Shown: positions 41,011 through 54,639 of the stretch, piece after piece
Position numbering within the stretch: position 1 is the stretch's first letter
How the letters are laid out: every line of letters starts with the position of its first letter
NCBI GenBank assembly: GCA_025267735.1
Contig: CM046309.1
Span: 54,690,319-54,754,318 of the forward strand
DNA: 64,000 nt
Source of the DNA: Mactra quadrangularis
Lineage: Eukaryota > Mollusca > Bivalvia > Venerida > Mactridae
Reading direction: 5' to 3'
Made by a program: the position numbers and the translations under genes
Notes under the pieces: model-generated
The model's input: the letters and a program-made list of their open reading frames with translations, nothing else
The model's database searches: none
Told to the model about the DNA's origin: nothing

Positions 41011-42480
41011 GGCTTTCATTTACAGTTTTAGCAATAAAATATCTTGTTTCATGTTGTTTGCATCCGTTTTGTCAAACGAGCTTGTTATATATCTTAGAAA
41101 CAATTTGTTAAATCATAATCGCAATCAAATTTATCAATAGCTAATATCAATCTTGTATACCGTAGTTAGTTATTTCAAATGAATGTTTTAAGTGGATTCT
41201 AAGCATCATACTAAGTGTTTCATTTGACTCTTAAGTAATTTATTTGATTGATACCATTTACAATTAAATGTTTTTATTTGTAATTTGTTTATGTTCACAT
41301 GCAAAGTTCAACTTATCGCCTGTTATCAATTAATATTAATAAACTAGATGTTGTATAACAGGTCACGTGTGTTTACGTACTATTGATAATGGACTTGTCC
41401 ATACAACAGGTGAATATGGTGATGTATGCACACCATAATACTGATTTAGACCAACCCCTTTGATATTCAGCATGTTCTTATAATAGTTCACGTGAACATC
41501 GTAAAATCTATATGTTGATATGTAAAAAATATAATTGAACTAGTGTTTCACACATAAATATAGGCTTGTAATAGAATTTTCTAAGTTTAAAGTCGCAATA
41601 TTTACAATAATGATATTTGCCATTATAAACAATAACTGTATAAACACCAGTTGTACACTTTTAATTATTTTCTGATTTTGCTATAATTTATGAATTGTAT
41701 GATGTGTCTAAATTGATACTTTCTAGACTGAACCAAGTTCTAACGAACTTCCACACAAAGCCGCATTATTAAATACTTGCTTTGTATGGACAACTGAATG
41801 TAACAATGCTGTAACTATAATTAAACTATCCGATAGCTTTGGTCTCTATATGTTCTGTAAAAACACGACAGCTGTCAGGGTAACTCATTATTTACACTTA
41901 AAAGGTTTATATTACTTTATATTGTCTCCCACGCTTGAATACAACTATTTGAAAAAATGATAAAGAGCCTTTATTGTATTATTGGAATGACAAAAAATCA
42001 ATGGTGAAACAATAGGTAATCGACCTGTGGATATAACGGGATCTAACGGTATGAACTTAGTCATAATAACAAATTGTTTCGCTTCAATACACTCATCCAA
42101 TTATATTTTATAGTGAAAACTTTGTCCTAGAAAAAAAAAGAAAAAGAAACTATAGTGCAACTTAAATTATTCATCACTTTAAAGCAGTCATGGTTTATAA
42201 GTTTGAAACACTAAACGTGTTAGTCCATATTTTACATACCCAATCTAATGAAACTTTAATTAGTGGCGTTGTAAATAAAGCATTTAACTATCGAAAATAA
42301 TATTTATTACCTATTTAATATTCCATCACCCATTCGGACAGGCGACATGTATAACCAGTATATTATTTACTGTTTCAACCATGCTCATCATTATTTTATT
42401 GTATGCATAGAATAATACATGTGAACTAGCGACATATCATCTCCTTAATGCAAAAATGTACCAAATTGTTCTTAATATCT
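41011..42480. other. intergenic, no gene seen
   Basis: About 1.5 kb of AT-rich sequence; nothing recognised. Confidence 0.4.
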
Positions 42481-42490
42481 TAAAAAGGTC
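42481..42490. repeat. target-site duplication of the 42491 SINE, left
   Basis: TAAAAAGGTC here is repeated exactly at 42779-42788, directly after the SINE tail. A 10 bp direct duplication is expected for LINE-driven insertion. Confidence 0.8.
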
Positions 42491-42778
42491 TTAACCCGGG
42501 TCGATAGCGCAGTTGGTAGCGCGCCGGGATTTGGATACTCGTGCCCAAGGGGGTGCGGGTTCGAATCCCACCCGGGGAGGTTATATCCGTCCATGAAAAT
42601 TTGACAATGATGTCGATTTTCCTCCATTGATTAGATAATATGGAGAAGTTTCCGGCTTTGTGGAAGGGTAGGTGAGTACTGGATATAGACAATGGTCCAG
42701 GAAAGCTAGGTTAGGTGCGCTGGACGCCGTAAAATGGCCTAAAATTGTGTTGACACGGCGTTAACTCCAATAAATAAA
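42491..42778 (+). mobile_element. tRNA-derived SINE, family B, intact with target duplication
   Basis: The best copy of family B. The head is AACCCGGGTCGATAGCGCAG, with A box TAGCGCAGTTGG and a perfect B box GGTTCGAATCC. A body follows, then the tail TGTGTTGACACGGCGTTAAC and a (TAAA) run. Flanking TAAAAAGGTC duplications and clean boxes point to a recent insertion. Confidence 0.9.
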
Positions 42779-43194
42779 TAAAAAGGTCCTATAAATTTGT
42801 ATATATTAAAGATTATGAAGACATTTAACAAATAGGTCGTCTGTTTCAAATGATATTCGTGTTTGATATATTCTTTTGTTTATTTTGTAAAACGATAATC
42901 TTCAAAATATTTGAGATATGGGCATAGAAGCAAGAAACAATGTCGAGAAAAATGGTTCTTTCGATAAATGTCGTTCTCTAGAACTGTATCATTTACGAAT
43001 CCAAATCTATTTCCTTTAATTTACCTATATTCGAAATCGCGTTCTTAAACTCAAAACTTAGCTGGACATAAATTAGAACTAATGTATTTCAGATCCAGAT
43101 GAAACATTATTTGTATGGCCAACATCAATTCGGTAATTTCCCTTGTATTATTATCACAAAAACGGTTAAACTGTTGATGTGTTAATTAATTCAG

Positions 43195-43440
43195 TCATTT
43201 GAAATATCATTCCTTTGTTAAACATAATCATAGCAAGTAATTACTCATAATCACTAATTAGTTGTAACATCATATTCAATTATTTATTCATTATAGTTGA
43301 CACCTACATACGAGTATATTGACCACTGATAATAATTACACTTCTTATCAAGGAATTGTTCTCCCCTGACATTTATCTGGTCAAAGCATGAGACGATGAC
43401 ATAAATGACCTTCAGCATCTCATACCATACATAATTTATA
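43195..43440 (+). repeat. dispersed repeat, family N, copy 1
   Basis: The core TATAGTTGACACCTACATAC, then ATTGACCACTGATAATAATT, GGAATTGTTCTCCCCTGACA and AGACGATGACATAAATGACC is shared almost base for base with 49385-49620. It also occurs with more changes at 48715 and, inverted, at 60915. It has no terminal inverted repeats, A-rich tail or tRNA head, so its nature is open. Confidence 0.75.
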
Positions 43441-46400
43441 TTTCACAATGCTTCGGGAATAATACGGCGTTGCAAAATGTGATTAGAATTGTCATATTGC
43501 TTGCTTTAGTATCAATTTTATTTATGTAAAACTATTCTGTCTGAAATTCTTGTTTTATTGATATAAATGACTTTGTTTGTCTTTCCGGAGTATGGAAGGT
43601 ACATTTTAACAATATTTTTGTTTGATGTTTGGATTCTACCATTCAAGAAAACGAATATTTCCTCGTGACTATTTTTCTTTTCTTGTGTCAAATTACTTTC
43701 ATATTTCAAATATTGTTCGAAGAAATAAAATAAAGCTTTTCTGTGCTATGCGAATAGCAACTTCACAGCGAATATGACACTTGAATACAATAACAATGAT
43801 ATCAAATTGCAACTTCTAGTCTCTTAATACATTAAGATTACAGTCAAGTCGAACTTCTACCTAATGTTTTATTTGATTCACTTTTAAGTTTCTCGGAAAT
43901 ATCATCCACTGGTTCATGATAGACTGATCATTGAGGCATTGTCTGCAGTTAGATTGATCGTCTAATTCAGAGCTATCAATGTCAAGCATACCATTACTCA
44001 GTTGACAGAAAGGAGCTTTAGCTTTAATTAGGTAATACAATATGAAATCTGTTTAATACTAACTTTATCACTTTTAATTCCTGTATTCCGAATATAATGA
44101 TCTTTGTGTCAAAGTGAATTTTTTTTCTGCAATAAGAATGAAAGATGAAGTAGAGTGGATTATCTATTTGCATGTTTAGTTACATTAAGAACATAATGAA
44201 GACAGATTGGGTTTGGTTAGGAAATAGTTAATCATATTTGTGAAGTAAGTAAAATTAATGCATAGCAATCCACAGACACGTGCAGTAATACTTATGAAGA
44301 ACGTCAAATATAAAATATTATTTATATTTTTTGCGATTGCATAGAATAAAATAATTCATTTCATTTTAGCATTCACATTTATCTATAGTGTCATTTTTTT
44401 CAAGAAACGAAGTTTTGATTATAACTGTTAATGTCGCACAGAAAGGTGACATATTCTGATTACACTTTGCAACATATAGAGTTGTGTAATGTCACTCTTA
44501 TTTTGGTAGGTGAATGTTTATCTAGAGTATGAGGTTTAATTGACTTTATAAGCTCGGGAAATCTGGCTAATTGTGTTAAGAAATGAATAAGATGAAAGAG
44601 TTTGCATTAACTTTTGTGATAAACATCGTTACATATATACAAGATTGCATGACGATTGTGAAAGTAGTTACGTTAGCCGAAAACAGAATAGTGGTTGCAG
44701 ATATCACATTTGCTTATTTTGATTGTAACAGTGGACAGTATTTTTTGCAGGTATTATTCCGTTGTACATGTTTGCTGTGACACTATACTAATGCCATTAT
44801 CAGTTTCCAATTACATTGCGTACATATTTGTGCGCTGAATATAATGTAGTATAGTTAGTGCATCTAATTCTCAATCTTATGATGGCTACTCGTATTGTAC
44901 AAAAATTGTCGAAATTAGCATGCAGCAAAATAAAATTTGCATACATTTTATATTGAGAAATTTATGAACTGATAAATGTGGATGGAATTTGCAAATAAGT
45001 AGAAAAACTGTCCAGAATTTGAAATCCGAGTAATCTTCCTATTTAAATGCAAATTACAATTCAGTATTGGAACTGAATGTATCATTAATAATGCAAATAC
45101 TCAAGAGGATTAGTGTGGTTTGCCTAATTCACTCCTAAATGATATTTGTACTACAACAAATCCAACTGTCTATAACTTAATAGATATGGAGTTACTTTAA
45201 ACATTTAAAATCGTCTCTGGTTCCCTTTGTCTTAGTAAGAGGTTTTATGTTATTTTTGCTGACATGAATTTCAATTGTCTTGTTTTGATAAACAGTATTA
45301 AATTTGAGACACACATTTAATCAAGTTAATTGAAATTATAGATGTTTAGTACCTGTGCAAATTTTTATGTGGTTTGTTTTCTTTAAATATTATAATTGTT
45401 AATGGCTAATTGTAAGGAAAAAATATAATACAAGGTATTACAAGACATATTTTCATTTCACTTAGAATTTAATAGATATTTTAGTAGGTGCCACCGGTCT
45501 CTGAAAATAACAAAGTTCGTATTTAAGGCAATTGAGAACGTACGCACCAACCAACGTAAAGCTTGATGTATGACCAGGGGTTGTTTTTCACGAATTTTGC
45601 TTCGTATTTAGTTATAAAATTGTGGATGCCGTTAGCGTCTAAATCTGTGTCAATCGCTTGTAGTTATGAAAGCATATGAGAAACTAGACCCTCGTGTATT
45701 GATATAAGTTTATGGATATGGATTCATTAGTACTTTCATTTTGATCTATCGAATATCGCAGCGGCTATTATGAATAATTGTGCTTGCTTCACAACCATAA
45801 AATTTCCAGGAACATAAGCTGTTTGCAGATGACGTGAAGGTAATATGTTTATATGAAAACCATGCATTAAAACTGCTTCGTATATTTAAAGTTGTCGTAA
45901 CAAGTATGAATAAATGGGTGATTAATTCATTAACAAAACATATAAATAATTTAAAAAAACTATTTTTATGTTTTTTTTGTATTTTTAATTTTTATGGTTC
46001 ATACAATTTTTATCAGGATCGTTGCAACCCTATTGGTCCAGTGCATACTTATACAAAAACATGTATGTCCTGAGTTACCGATTAGATGGTTATAACATTT
46101 CTTTACAAAACATTTCATTAATTGTTTCATTTAGTGTTTTGAGATTTGCAATATTCAAAGAATTAATAGTACATGAATCAACTCATGTCTTAACAACATT
46201 TTACGGTCTTGTCAATATTCCTCGATGTGATCAGAGATACATACATAACATGACAAACATTATAGCATTTGACACAAACAAAGTATGCGAGTAGAAACAA
46301 TTACTATCATTGAAAGGTGATACCATACAAATACCACTTTCGCAAGCTGGTGTCTATATTTTGTATTCTTTTAAAGGTAATAGTTCCGATAACTATACAA

Positions 46401-48714
46401 ACACATGGTATTGTGTTAATTCATTTAAAACAAGATCTTCGCAGCAGTAATTACACAGCTGTGTCGTCATATTTACACCTTTATCTGTTGAAGATTGTCC
46501 AACACAAAGTTTCTTGAAAATAGAGTGGGAGGTTAATAGACGTTTGTAATTCAATTGCTGATAGTCTAGCCTCTTTAGTAACAGAGTGTTAGAAGTTACA
46601 TACGTTTAGACATTTGTTATTTGTCATCAGTTTATTATAACACCAAACAAATAAATACAGGGCTTTTTGCAACCAAATAAATACAAGGCTTTTGTCTGGC
46701 AAAAGTTGAATTGTCAACTTCAATACAATCAAATGAAATTATATGTACGTATGTATGTAGGGATGTGTAATACGTAACCATTGTTAAAGTTTATTTTATT
46801 TTTATGTATATGATTCCTGTATTCAACTTTTAACTACGGGCGAGTTGCCTAAGCATATCGCTACGCATCGCTTTGTCTGGTACCATTCCTGAAATACACG
46901 ATTGTGACATCAAATTAAGGGTACCAGAACACAAAGCGATATGCTAAGGCAATTCGCTCTACATCTCATTTATATACATACATTTGTAATTATTATTGAG
47001 AATCTAGAATGTGTATTTGATCTCAATAAATATTTTTCCAAGGTAAAGGTTAGTGTTAAAAGGCAGGAGTTAAGACACGGTGGGTGTTAAGAAGTAATGT
47101 TATCTGAAACCCTTGTAAATAAATTAATGTGTTCCTTCATTTAATTAGAACAGACATTTCATCTCCATGTATGAAGAAACCGTTTATCAGATAACAGTAA
47201 TTACTTTTGCTTCTTAGTAAGTATTCAGAAGCTATAAATGTACGCTACTAAATAAGCCTATGGTTGGAATTTGTGTATATTTTCCCAACTAATGTTTATG
47301 TTCACAGAAATCGGCGAATTTGTCAGAAGCATTAAAAGGTGGACATTTACAGCGTACAAATGAAGTTTTTAGAATGACTGTTACGCTCCATGGGCCCATA
47401 TTATCAAGTGTCTTACGACCGATTTTAGTCGTAACTCCTTCTATATTGTATTGTTAAATTATCGTAAGTTTTTTTATAACATGCTGCCCATGACCACAAA
47501 TCAATGCAGATTCCATTTTGTAAAGCATTATATACCTCAGTGGCATCCAAACCCATTGACAATGTATTACTACTTTTTAAACTCCAGTTGTTATTGTTTA
47601 CAATATACTCGTATATATTTACATGCGTAGTAAAAAAATGAATATTGTTTATCGCCATTTATTTATTTATGATCATCAGTACTTTCCTTACTTCAGGAAT
47701 CAAAAGCATTCCTTTGGTATTTATATCTCTCTGAAATTAGTCTCTGAAGACTAGTTTATGTTGTTTTTTGTCATATCAATCATCAATTATGAATAAACTC
47801 TAATGATATTGTGAATAATCATAGTGGTTAGTTGTAAGAATCATTTGTGGCACTTATAGTATTTCATTCAGAGACTTACCTCTAAGCCATGAAAATGGAT
47901 GGTACGGCGTCTAGCATTTTACTAAGACATAGTAAGTTCTAGTCTTTTGGCCAGAAATATAATTGTAACCTCTCGTTATAGATATTTATATATTTCTATT
48001 CGAAGTTAATGTTGACCTGTAATTTATCATAATTATAGAAACAGTATTGATATGTTCCAGAACAATAATATTGAATTATAAGCCGACTTGGTATGTTATT
48101 TCACCGCAAATTTATTCCAAGAATCCGACTCATAGATCATATGGGTACAAGGTTTATAGGTAATTATGAATATAATCATGTTTTATGCGATTTTTATCAT
48201 ATTTGTGTCTCGTAGCGTTTCATGATGCATATTAGCTTAAAATATATAGTTTTACATACAATTGTAATTATACAAGTATTGTATTTGATGAAATAGATAT
48301 AAGGTTGGCATTATTTCTTAGATTCAATTACTATTTTTACAATTTTCCATTTATGTAATTTCTCTTTAGGTCAGTATCATCTGTAAACTCATTTAAGGAA
48401 CAACATCACATTATGTCCACTGGCAGAGTATACCAGACTGACTGGATAATAAATGGAATAATTAACTATTATACTTGATGAACTAGTTAATCATGATCAC
48501 AATAAAGCACCTACTTCTAGGCTTAATTTGTGAATCATATTGATATTCAATCACCAAACATTTGATGAAAAGCTGATGCCTATAAAACTAAGATTGTCTA
48601 GCAGATACAGTTTTTCTGGATCATAAGCAATTTAATACCTGAAGCAAACAATATGGTTATGTTACAAATATCACATAAACCGTCTTGTTATAATTGCTTT
48701 GTTGCCTTTACAAT
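43441..48714. other. long gene-free region
   Basis: About 5.3 kb of AT-rich DNA. Apart from the small foldback at 46841-46959, no feature was supported. Short frames at 44583, 45834, 46022 and 47425 lack domains. Near 46653-46695 the word CAAATAAATACA(A/G)GGCTTTT occurs twice. The block 45818-46073 was examined as a possible decayed RT fragment and not accepted. Confidence 0.4.
46841..46959. repeat. foldback element R, 119 bp
   Basis: CGAGTTGCCTAAGCATATCG, then CTTTGTCTGGTACC on the left arm pairs with GGTACCAGAACACAAAG and CGATATGCTAAGGCAATTCG on the right arm. The loop is about 35 bp. It is small enough to be a MITE remnant. Confidence 0.7.
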
Positions 48715-48905
48715 ATTTGTATCATCCGATTGTCCTAACCAATGACTTTCTGTATTATCACTTATATATTGTTTTATTCAAGTTGTCACCTTCAGACTCA
48801 CCACTGAGATTTATTACACTTACTTCCTATCAAAGCCTTGCTTCCCCTGACAGTTAGCTGGTGATATCTTGAGACGATGCCATAAATGACCTCTCAAAGT
48901 TTGTA
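48715..48905 (+). repeat. dispersed repeat, family N, diverged copy
   Basis: It keeps CACCACTGAGATTTATTACA, CTTCCTATCAAAGCCTTGCT, CCCCTGACAGTTAGCTGGT and TTGAGACGATGCCATAAATG in the order of the 43195 copy, with many substitutions. It lies about 480 bp upstream of the next copy, with a family C SINE between them. Confidence 0.65.
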
Positions 48906-49002
48906 TTATAAAACTAAATATTCAGTAATATCGTCCTTCAAATTGTTGTGGGAATTATCGTAATTGTTTGATATACATTTAGTTTGATAAAACTATTCAT
49001 AA

Positions 49003-49206
49003 ACCGCGCCCGTGGCGTAGTGGTTAGCATGTCTGACTGCGAAACTTGAGATCGCGGGTTCTAGCCCGGTCGCGGTAGGTCATACCCTATACATGAGTTG
49101 TCGGCCTTAGTACTTGAGGTATAAAGTGTCCAGGAAACCTATAGTAGGAAAAACTGGCCGTCGTATATATGACCTATTTATGTGTTGAATACGACGTTAA
49201 AAAACT
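49003..49206 (+). mobile_element. tRNA-derived SINE, family C, full length
   Basis: The head GCCCGTGGCGTAGTGGTTAG (A box) is followed by GCGGGTTCTAGCCCG (B box). The body has TGTCCAGGAAACCTATAGTA, and the tail is TATGTGTTGAATACGACGTT followed by A's. Head and body are unrelated to A and B, but the tail word TGTGTTG...CGACGTTAA is shared with them. Confidence 0.82.
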
Positions 49207-49384
49207 ACATGTATTCATATTAATGTACAATACGTGTCTACAGTTTTACATAAATTTATCTAAATAATATTTTAGCCGTTATACGAGAAATCTAAATGTA
49301 CTAAAACAGCCGTTAAACAGTCGATATTTCAATAATTCACTTTATTGATGTGCCTCTGATCTTCTTCTGTACATCATGTTCTTC
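49207..49384. other. spacer between the family C SINE and a family N repeat
   Basis: No feature was recognised in this stretch. Confidence 0.4.
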
Positions 49385-49620
49385 TCATTTGATATGTCAT
49401 ACCCACTGATTAGTTGTAATATCATCTATTCAATTATTTATTCATCATAGTTGACACCTACATACGAGTATATTGACCACTGATAATAATTACTTTTCTT
49501 ATCAAGGAATTGTTCTCCCCTTACATTTATCCGGTCATAGCGTGAGACGATGACATAAATGACCTAAAGCGCTCTGTATCATTAAGATTTTTACCGTACA
49601 ATGCTTAGGGAATATATTGT
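49385..49620 (+). repeat. dispersed repeat, family N, copy 2
   Basis: Near-identical over about 160 bp to 43195-43440, including CCTACATACGAGTATATTGA and GGAATTGTTCTCCCC. Similarity continues weakly past the core (ACAATGCTTAGGGAATA against ACAATGCTTCGGGAATA). Confidence 0.78.
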
Positions 49621-51002
49621 TCTGGGAAGAATCATAGTTATGTGTATATGAACCAGTTTCATACCATGGTGGCATTCCATTTCTATAAACGACGATATGA
49701 TTACAAATTCTCATACCATGGTATAAAATATACTAAATAAGGAGAACAGAACTTTGAACTAACGTCTTATCTCTTTAGATTGATATAATCATTAAATGTA
49801 CAGATCAGAACATGTGGTACTCGAATCAATTTTAATTTTCGCAAAATCAGTATAAATGTATCGGCCGCTTATTTATATTATATGGTTTTCTATCTTGAAA
49901 CCAATTGCCCTGTAGAGTTTTTGATTTGCACTACGAAAGGTCTGCTAAATTTGGAATACTCTTTCCGTTAGATTTGATGACTTTCAGTTTTTATCAGATC
50001 TTAGCAGGTCTTCCGAGCATTTTGCTTTATATTTGGCAGAGTTTGGCATACTCACGTGACATTTGCTAAACAGTTGTGGTGCCAACTTAGATTTTGTCTC
50101 CGCTTGTTTGATTAACACCACCATAAGTAGAAGACGATAAATCGAAAACCCTACTGGACCCTTTTCTCTTACTAGTCCTGTGTTACACTTGCTCTTCAAT
50201 ACGAAGCTGACAACTCTTCCTACTGCCAATCCCTAAAAGCGGTGTTACAAACTGAAATACATTAATCCTTATTTGAAGTTTAGCATCACTCATTCTTTTA
50301 CATTCCTGACTCCTACATCACAGTACTAACCTGTCTTTAATCTTGGTTCACTGATGATTTTGTGTTAAGTACAGTATGGTTACTTTAGCGTGATTATGAA
50401 CTCTCGTAAATATCAACAAATTATTCATAATTGACATTTCAAACATGAAAATTATCGATGAACTTACATAATATATCATTAATATTCATCTCTTAATTGA
50501 TTATAGAAGCTGTATGGGTTGATGCATATTGTATTTTTATAGTGTTACTACTTGGACAATGTCCGACACCGCATTGTATTGTGAACTTAAAATATCAATA
50601 AAATGTGGTGATAATAGATGCTCTGAAGGGAATACATTTTTATTGTTTTGATCAATCTAAATCTGTGAATGAAACAGGGTTAACTATTTATTAAAACACA
50701 TTATAGTCAACTTTTTCTTAATTGAATATTTTTATAATAGATTTGCCTTACAGCTGATCTTTTTCTCATAATGGGCTCGAATAACCCCGCTGTTTATCGT
50801 TATTAAATATCTGTATGTCGTATAAAATAGTACCTTTAAGGCGGTAAACCTTTTCTTGTCTATTATAACTACTTAACATAACAACACGATGCTTGGAGAT
50901 AATTTATATTTTCATTAAAAACTCTCCTATCTATCTCTTGATTTTGTGACTATTTTCATCGCTCCGAATCCCGAGATCCGCACTACTAGAAAAATGTCTG
51001 GG
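49621..51002. other. intergenic, no gene seen
   Basis: About 1.4 kb without a supported feature. An 81-codon frame at 49984-50229 (-) has no recognisable domain. Confidence 0.4.
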
Positions 51003-52234
51003 TGCCGTTTCATCAACGTTTTCTTAACTTAAGAAGTGGCGTAACTCCAACTTATCCGTAACCTACGTCAATAATGCGTTTCATCAAAGTTTTCTTAACT
51101 TAAGATTTTCGTAAATACTGGCGTAACTTAAGACAGCCTCTAGCCATTCTTAACTCGTCTTAATTAATTAGAAATGATGGTTCCGTTTCTCTTGTAACAT
51201 AAAGTAAACTCGAGTATGGTGCATTTTTCGTCGTAGAACAATGTTGGAAGACGTATATTGTCTTTAAGTACACATTTGGCAAGGAAATTTGCTTTTTTAC
51301 GAAATGAAGTTCCTCTAAAAACATGAGTTTTTTGCACATTGTTCAATCTGTTTTATCAAATCCTCCGATCACTTAAGTATGAATTCATCATAGGGTCTAC
51401 TTGTGACGAATACAACCTCGTATGACGTCATACAAAGGGAGATTTTCAACTCTATTTTTAAAATGCATCTGACCAGTGTTAGTACTCATGTATTAATCAT
51501 TGAATATCACTTATTTTTTAAAGTTTTAAAACAATTAAATGACCGTCAAACCATTAATTCTATTTATCACTCGTAAACAATATAAGGCGTACAGCTTTCT
51601 CAAGGGTGATTTTTTATACTGCTTAACATTAACATTTTACTAACACTAGTAAATTGTGTTGTGCGTGTTTCAATACAGTTAATTGTTTTGGTTATGGAAC
51701 AACACAACAACCAACCTTAAGGTTTTATTTTTCTCTTAAATACATAGAAAAATATTGAATTCTAAGGAATGATAACTTGTATAACTATCCATATACATGT
51801 ATTTTCCCTATTATAAGGTAGCAATAGATCTAGCTTAACCTTTCCTAACCACCAATTGAAGGATTCATGATACAAGAAACGATGTTTCTTGCATATATAC
51901 ATGTATATATTTATCTATTACTGATTTTTTTGCTTTAATGATGATATCAGTGACTGGGTTCTTCAAGAAACAATATAAATCTACAACTTGGTAGGTTTTT
52001 AATACTCCATGGTTTACACTCCAATAATACTAGACCCTGGTTTGATCTATATTTAGTCTCTTTTACATGTTGTGAAACATAAAACAATCTTTCTTAATGC
52101 ATTTTTCCAGTTGAAACCTCATTCATACGAGTAGGTTTGCATACTTGATTGTCTTGTGTGTGAAGTTATACACAGAAATGAATTCTCATAACAATAATGG
52201 AAAGTGAAAGAAACAATGTTATATACTTTGATTT

Positions 52235-52377
52235 TTTATTGCAAATATAATCTGCAGTATAAAAACTACATGAACATGACAACAAATTTAATAATTCAAA
52301 TGGTAAAATGTTTCTTGTACCATATATGCTTGCAACAGCCACATATATTGTTTTAATTTGCTACGTCTTTGCATCAC
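52235..52377 (-). CDS. possible terminal exon inside element T
   Basis: On the minus strand TTGTTGTATTTTCAG precedes GTGATGCAAAGACG, a good 3' splice site. One frame stays open for 29 codons to TAA at 52288-52290, and AATAAA follows at 52235-52240. The short peptide has no known domain. This is splice-motif evidence only. Confidence 0.2.
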
Positions 52378-52445
52378 CTGAAAATACAACAAGGTAGGTT
52401 TTAATGCTCGAGAAAAAGGATACCTACAACTTTAAGAATAGAATA

Positions 52446-52810
52446 AGGGACCTTAGTCAGTTATTTCCCCTAGTATACGTACTCTTTAAATAGGTAGATC
52501 CAATTAGTTGGATTACTTGGATATTACCCATACTTTTCAATGTCAATTTGTCAAAATAATCTTAAATAACTTTTTTGTAAATCATCTAATTTGTTTGAAA
52601 TTTAAGCTAAGTATTTTTAGGGTAAAGAACTATCTTTATTTTATCACTTATGTTAATATCTTCATTAACAAGGAAGAAATTGGATGAATATTTTGTTATC
52701 CTTACATAGGACTTCAATGATAAAATCCGAGGATTCCAACTGTATGGACCTACTTACCAATTGGATTGCTTTAGATTTTATTAGGGTAAGATAACTGACT
52801 AAAGTCCCTA
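52446..52810. mobile_element. MITE, family G, copy 3 (nested in element T)
   Basis: AGGGACCTTAGTCAGTTATT at the left and ATAACTGACTAAAGTCCCT at the right. Internal text is colinear with the 18440 copy (GGATTACTTGGATATTACCC; GATAAAATCCGAGGATTCC). Confidence 0.85.
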
Positions 52811-53236
52811 ATTAAGGAAATAAAAAAATATTACTTTTTAGACTTTTTTATATGCATTTGGTTTATAAAAACAGCATACTAATCTGAACAAAGTATTCAA
52901 GATTCTTTATCATTATTTATAAAGAAAAACAATAACAAAAATATTTTGAATGTTTTGAGCTTAAAACAACACAACAATGATGAAATAATCAAAAGTTTTA
53001 TACATCATTTTAATTTTAATAGTGGCTTATTCATTAAGAAAGATGCTTTCAATGGGGAATATTATGAAGACATAAATGTACGACAACATACTTTTTTTTA
53101 GTTTTTTATTTAATGCATAATACATGTTTGTACCACAAATTCATTTTATATAAAAAAGCTAGCCAGTAATAAAACAATTATTACCTCAAAGTACTACCAG
53201 TAAAAAATGGCAACACATGTTAATATAATCATGATT

Positions 53237-53321
53237 TCATGTCGTTTCATCAAGTGTTTGCAACATACATTTACATGTCATGTATTCTTGAATTTCTTCA
53301 TCCTTCATCACAGGCATCAGT
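53237..53321 (-). CDS. possible exon inside element T
   Basis: The minus strand has GTTGTTATATTTCAG, a good 3' splice site, then a frame containing ATGAAGGATGAAGAAATTC. It is open for 27 codons and then TGA; a GTAAAT at 53270-53275 could be a donor. The function is unknown. Confidence 0.2.
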
Positions 53322-53784
53322 CTGAAATATAACAACATAAGACATTTTTTTAGGAAAATTAATAGAATAATACATACATGTATATTAGTAAATTCCAAGC
53401 AGCATAATTTCAGTGAATGATAAAACAGTTTTACATCACACGGTATTGATGCAGAAGGTTATTTTCTGATTGGTAGCCGAGTACGAATCGGTAAGGGTAC
53501 GAATGTCCTGACTCAGATTTTGGGGAAATCATTCACTGTTATCCTCACACCGTTTGCTTTGACCTATATGCAATGACATCCTTGTACTTTTTTTATTCAT
53601 GAATTACCTTTTATTTAACAATTTAGCTGCGCTTTGACAGAAAAAATACAATGTTATGAAATGAAAATGTCAACATAACAGACGATGCATTATGACGATG
53701 ATTCAGTTGTAATTTATAATAACATATGAAAACTTGCATACACGGTAAATATCTACAATGAATACTACACAAAATGGCACTTAC

Positions 53785-53859
53785 ATTGAACATGGATTGA
53801 CTGATTAAGCCCAGCAGTACAGATAAATACTGCAGTAAACTTTCGTTGTCAACAAGACT
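53785..53859 (-). CDS. possible exon inside element T
   Basis: The minus strand shows TTGAATACAG before the block and GTAAGT directly after it (53779-53784). One frame is open throughout (SLVDNESLLQYLSVLLGLIS). Together with the two downstream blocks it could form a small spliced transcript, but reading phases do not join cleanly by eye. Confidence 0.2.
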
Positions 53860-54639
53860 CTGTATTCAAGATGATGCAATAAATCACGTCGGGATTTCGT
53901 CATTCTTTGGTGATGTAATCTACCGAAAAGTAGTATCGGTTACTTCCCCTTCGAAAATTATCCTAAATCATTAAGATTTTTTAGGCCCACAACAAGATAA
54001 GACCTCATACTTGATAAAAAATTAATTATAGCGAGAGAAAGAGCGGCCATTTTGTTTTACAATTTCTACAGTTTACGCAAAAGGTTAAGAAAAGTTAAAG
54101 AAAAGAGTTACGAAGACGTTGATGAAACGCTTTAAGAAATTCTTAACTTCTGACGTATCTTAGTATTATCGTAACTTACGTTGAACATTTAAGAAAATAT
54201 TGATGAAACGGCATAAAAACTTAAACCCAATATCGATGGGCTCAAAAAGGTGTTAAGCGAGTTCTGATGTATTTGTGTTATCAAAGTCATTAGGAAATAA
54301 AGATACATTTAGAAAAAAGCTCGTTTGTTTTTGTTGTTATGATATACTAGAGAAGGTTCACCGCTTAGACCTTATGTATTTCAAAATAATGCGATTTTGA
54401 CTAGTTGCATATGCTTAATTTGAAAAGTATAAGGTCTATCGACTTCGCTAGTCCTAATAGTGGAATTTTTATTATGATTATCGAGTACTTCGTTCAAAAC
54501 ATTCCTCCAGATTTGTTATTATTAAAAACCGAAGTTGAAATAACAGTTAATATGAATAAACACAATGTTATCGTTGCAATGAAATTTACAAGCTTATATA
54601 AAAAGGAAAAACAACAAAAGTTCTGCGTACCCAGCTTGG

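Larger units (their letters stand above)
51003..54213. mobile_element. ~3.2 kb element T with terminal inverted repeats
   Basis: The left end TGCCGTTTCATCAACGTTTT pairs with the right end AATATTGATGAAACGGCA. Each terminus contains a second, subterminal copy of the motif (GCGTTTCATCAAAGTTTTC at 51079; GACGTTGATGAAACGC at 54116), with CTTAACTTAAG words between. The interior has no long frame but holds a family G MITE (52446-52810). It also has possible small exons and a polyadenylation signal on the minus strand. This is probably a DNA transposon derivative; no transposase was recognised. Confidence 0.6.

Noticed and set aside
45805..46073. Frame containing FADD followed by a helix-like stretch, reminiscent of a LINE reverse transcriptase
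   Set aside because: Only one four-residue motif fits, with no supporting RT blocks on either side and a frame cut by stops. It may be chance.
49003..49080. Stand-alone tRNA gene
   Set aside because: The tRNA-like head runs directly into the family C SINE body and tail.
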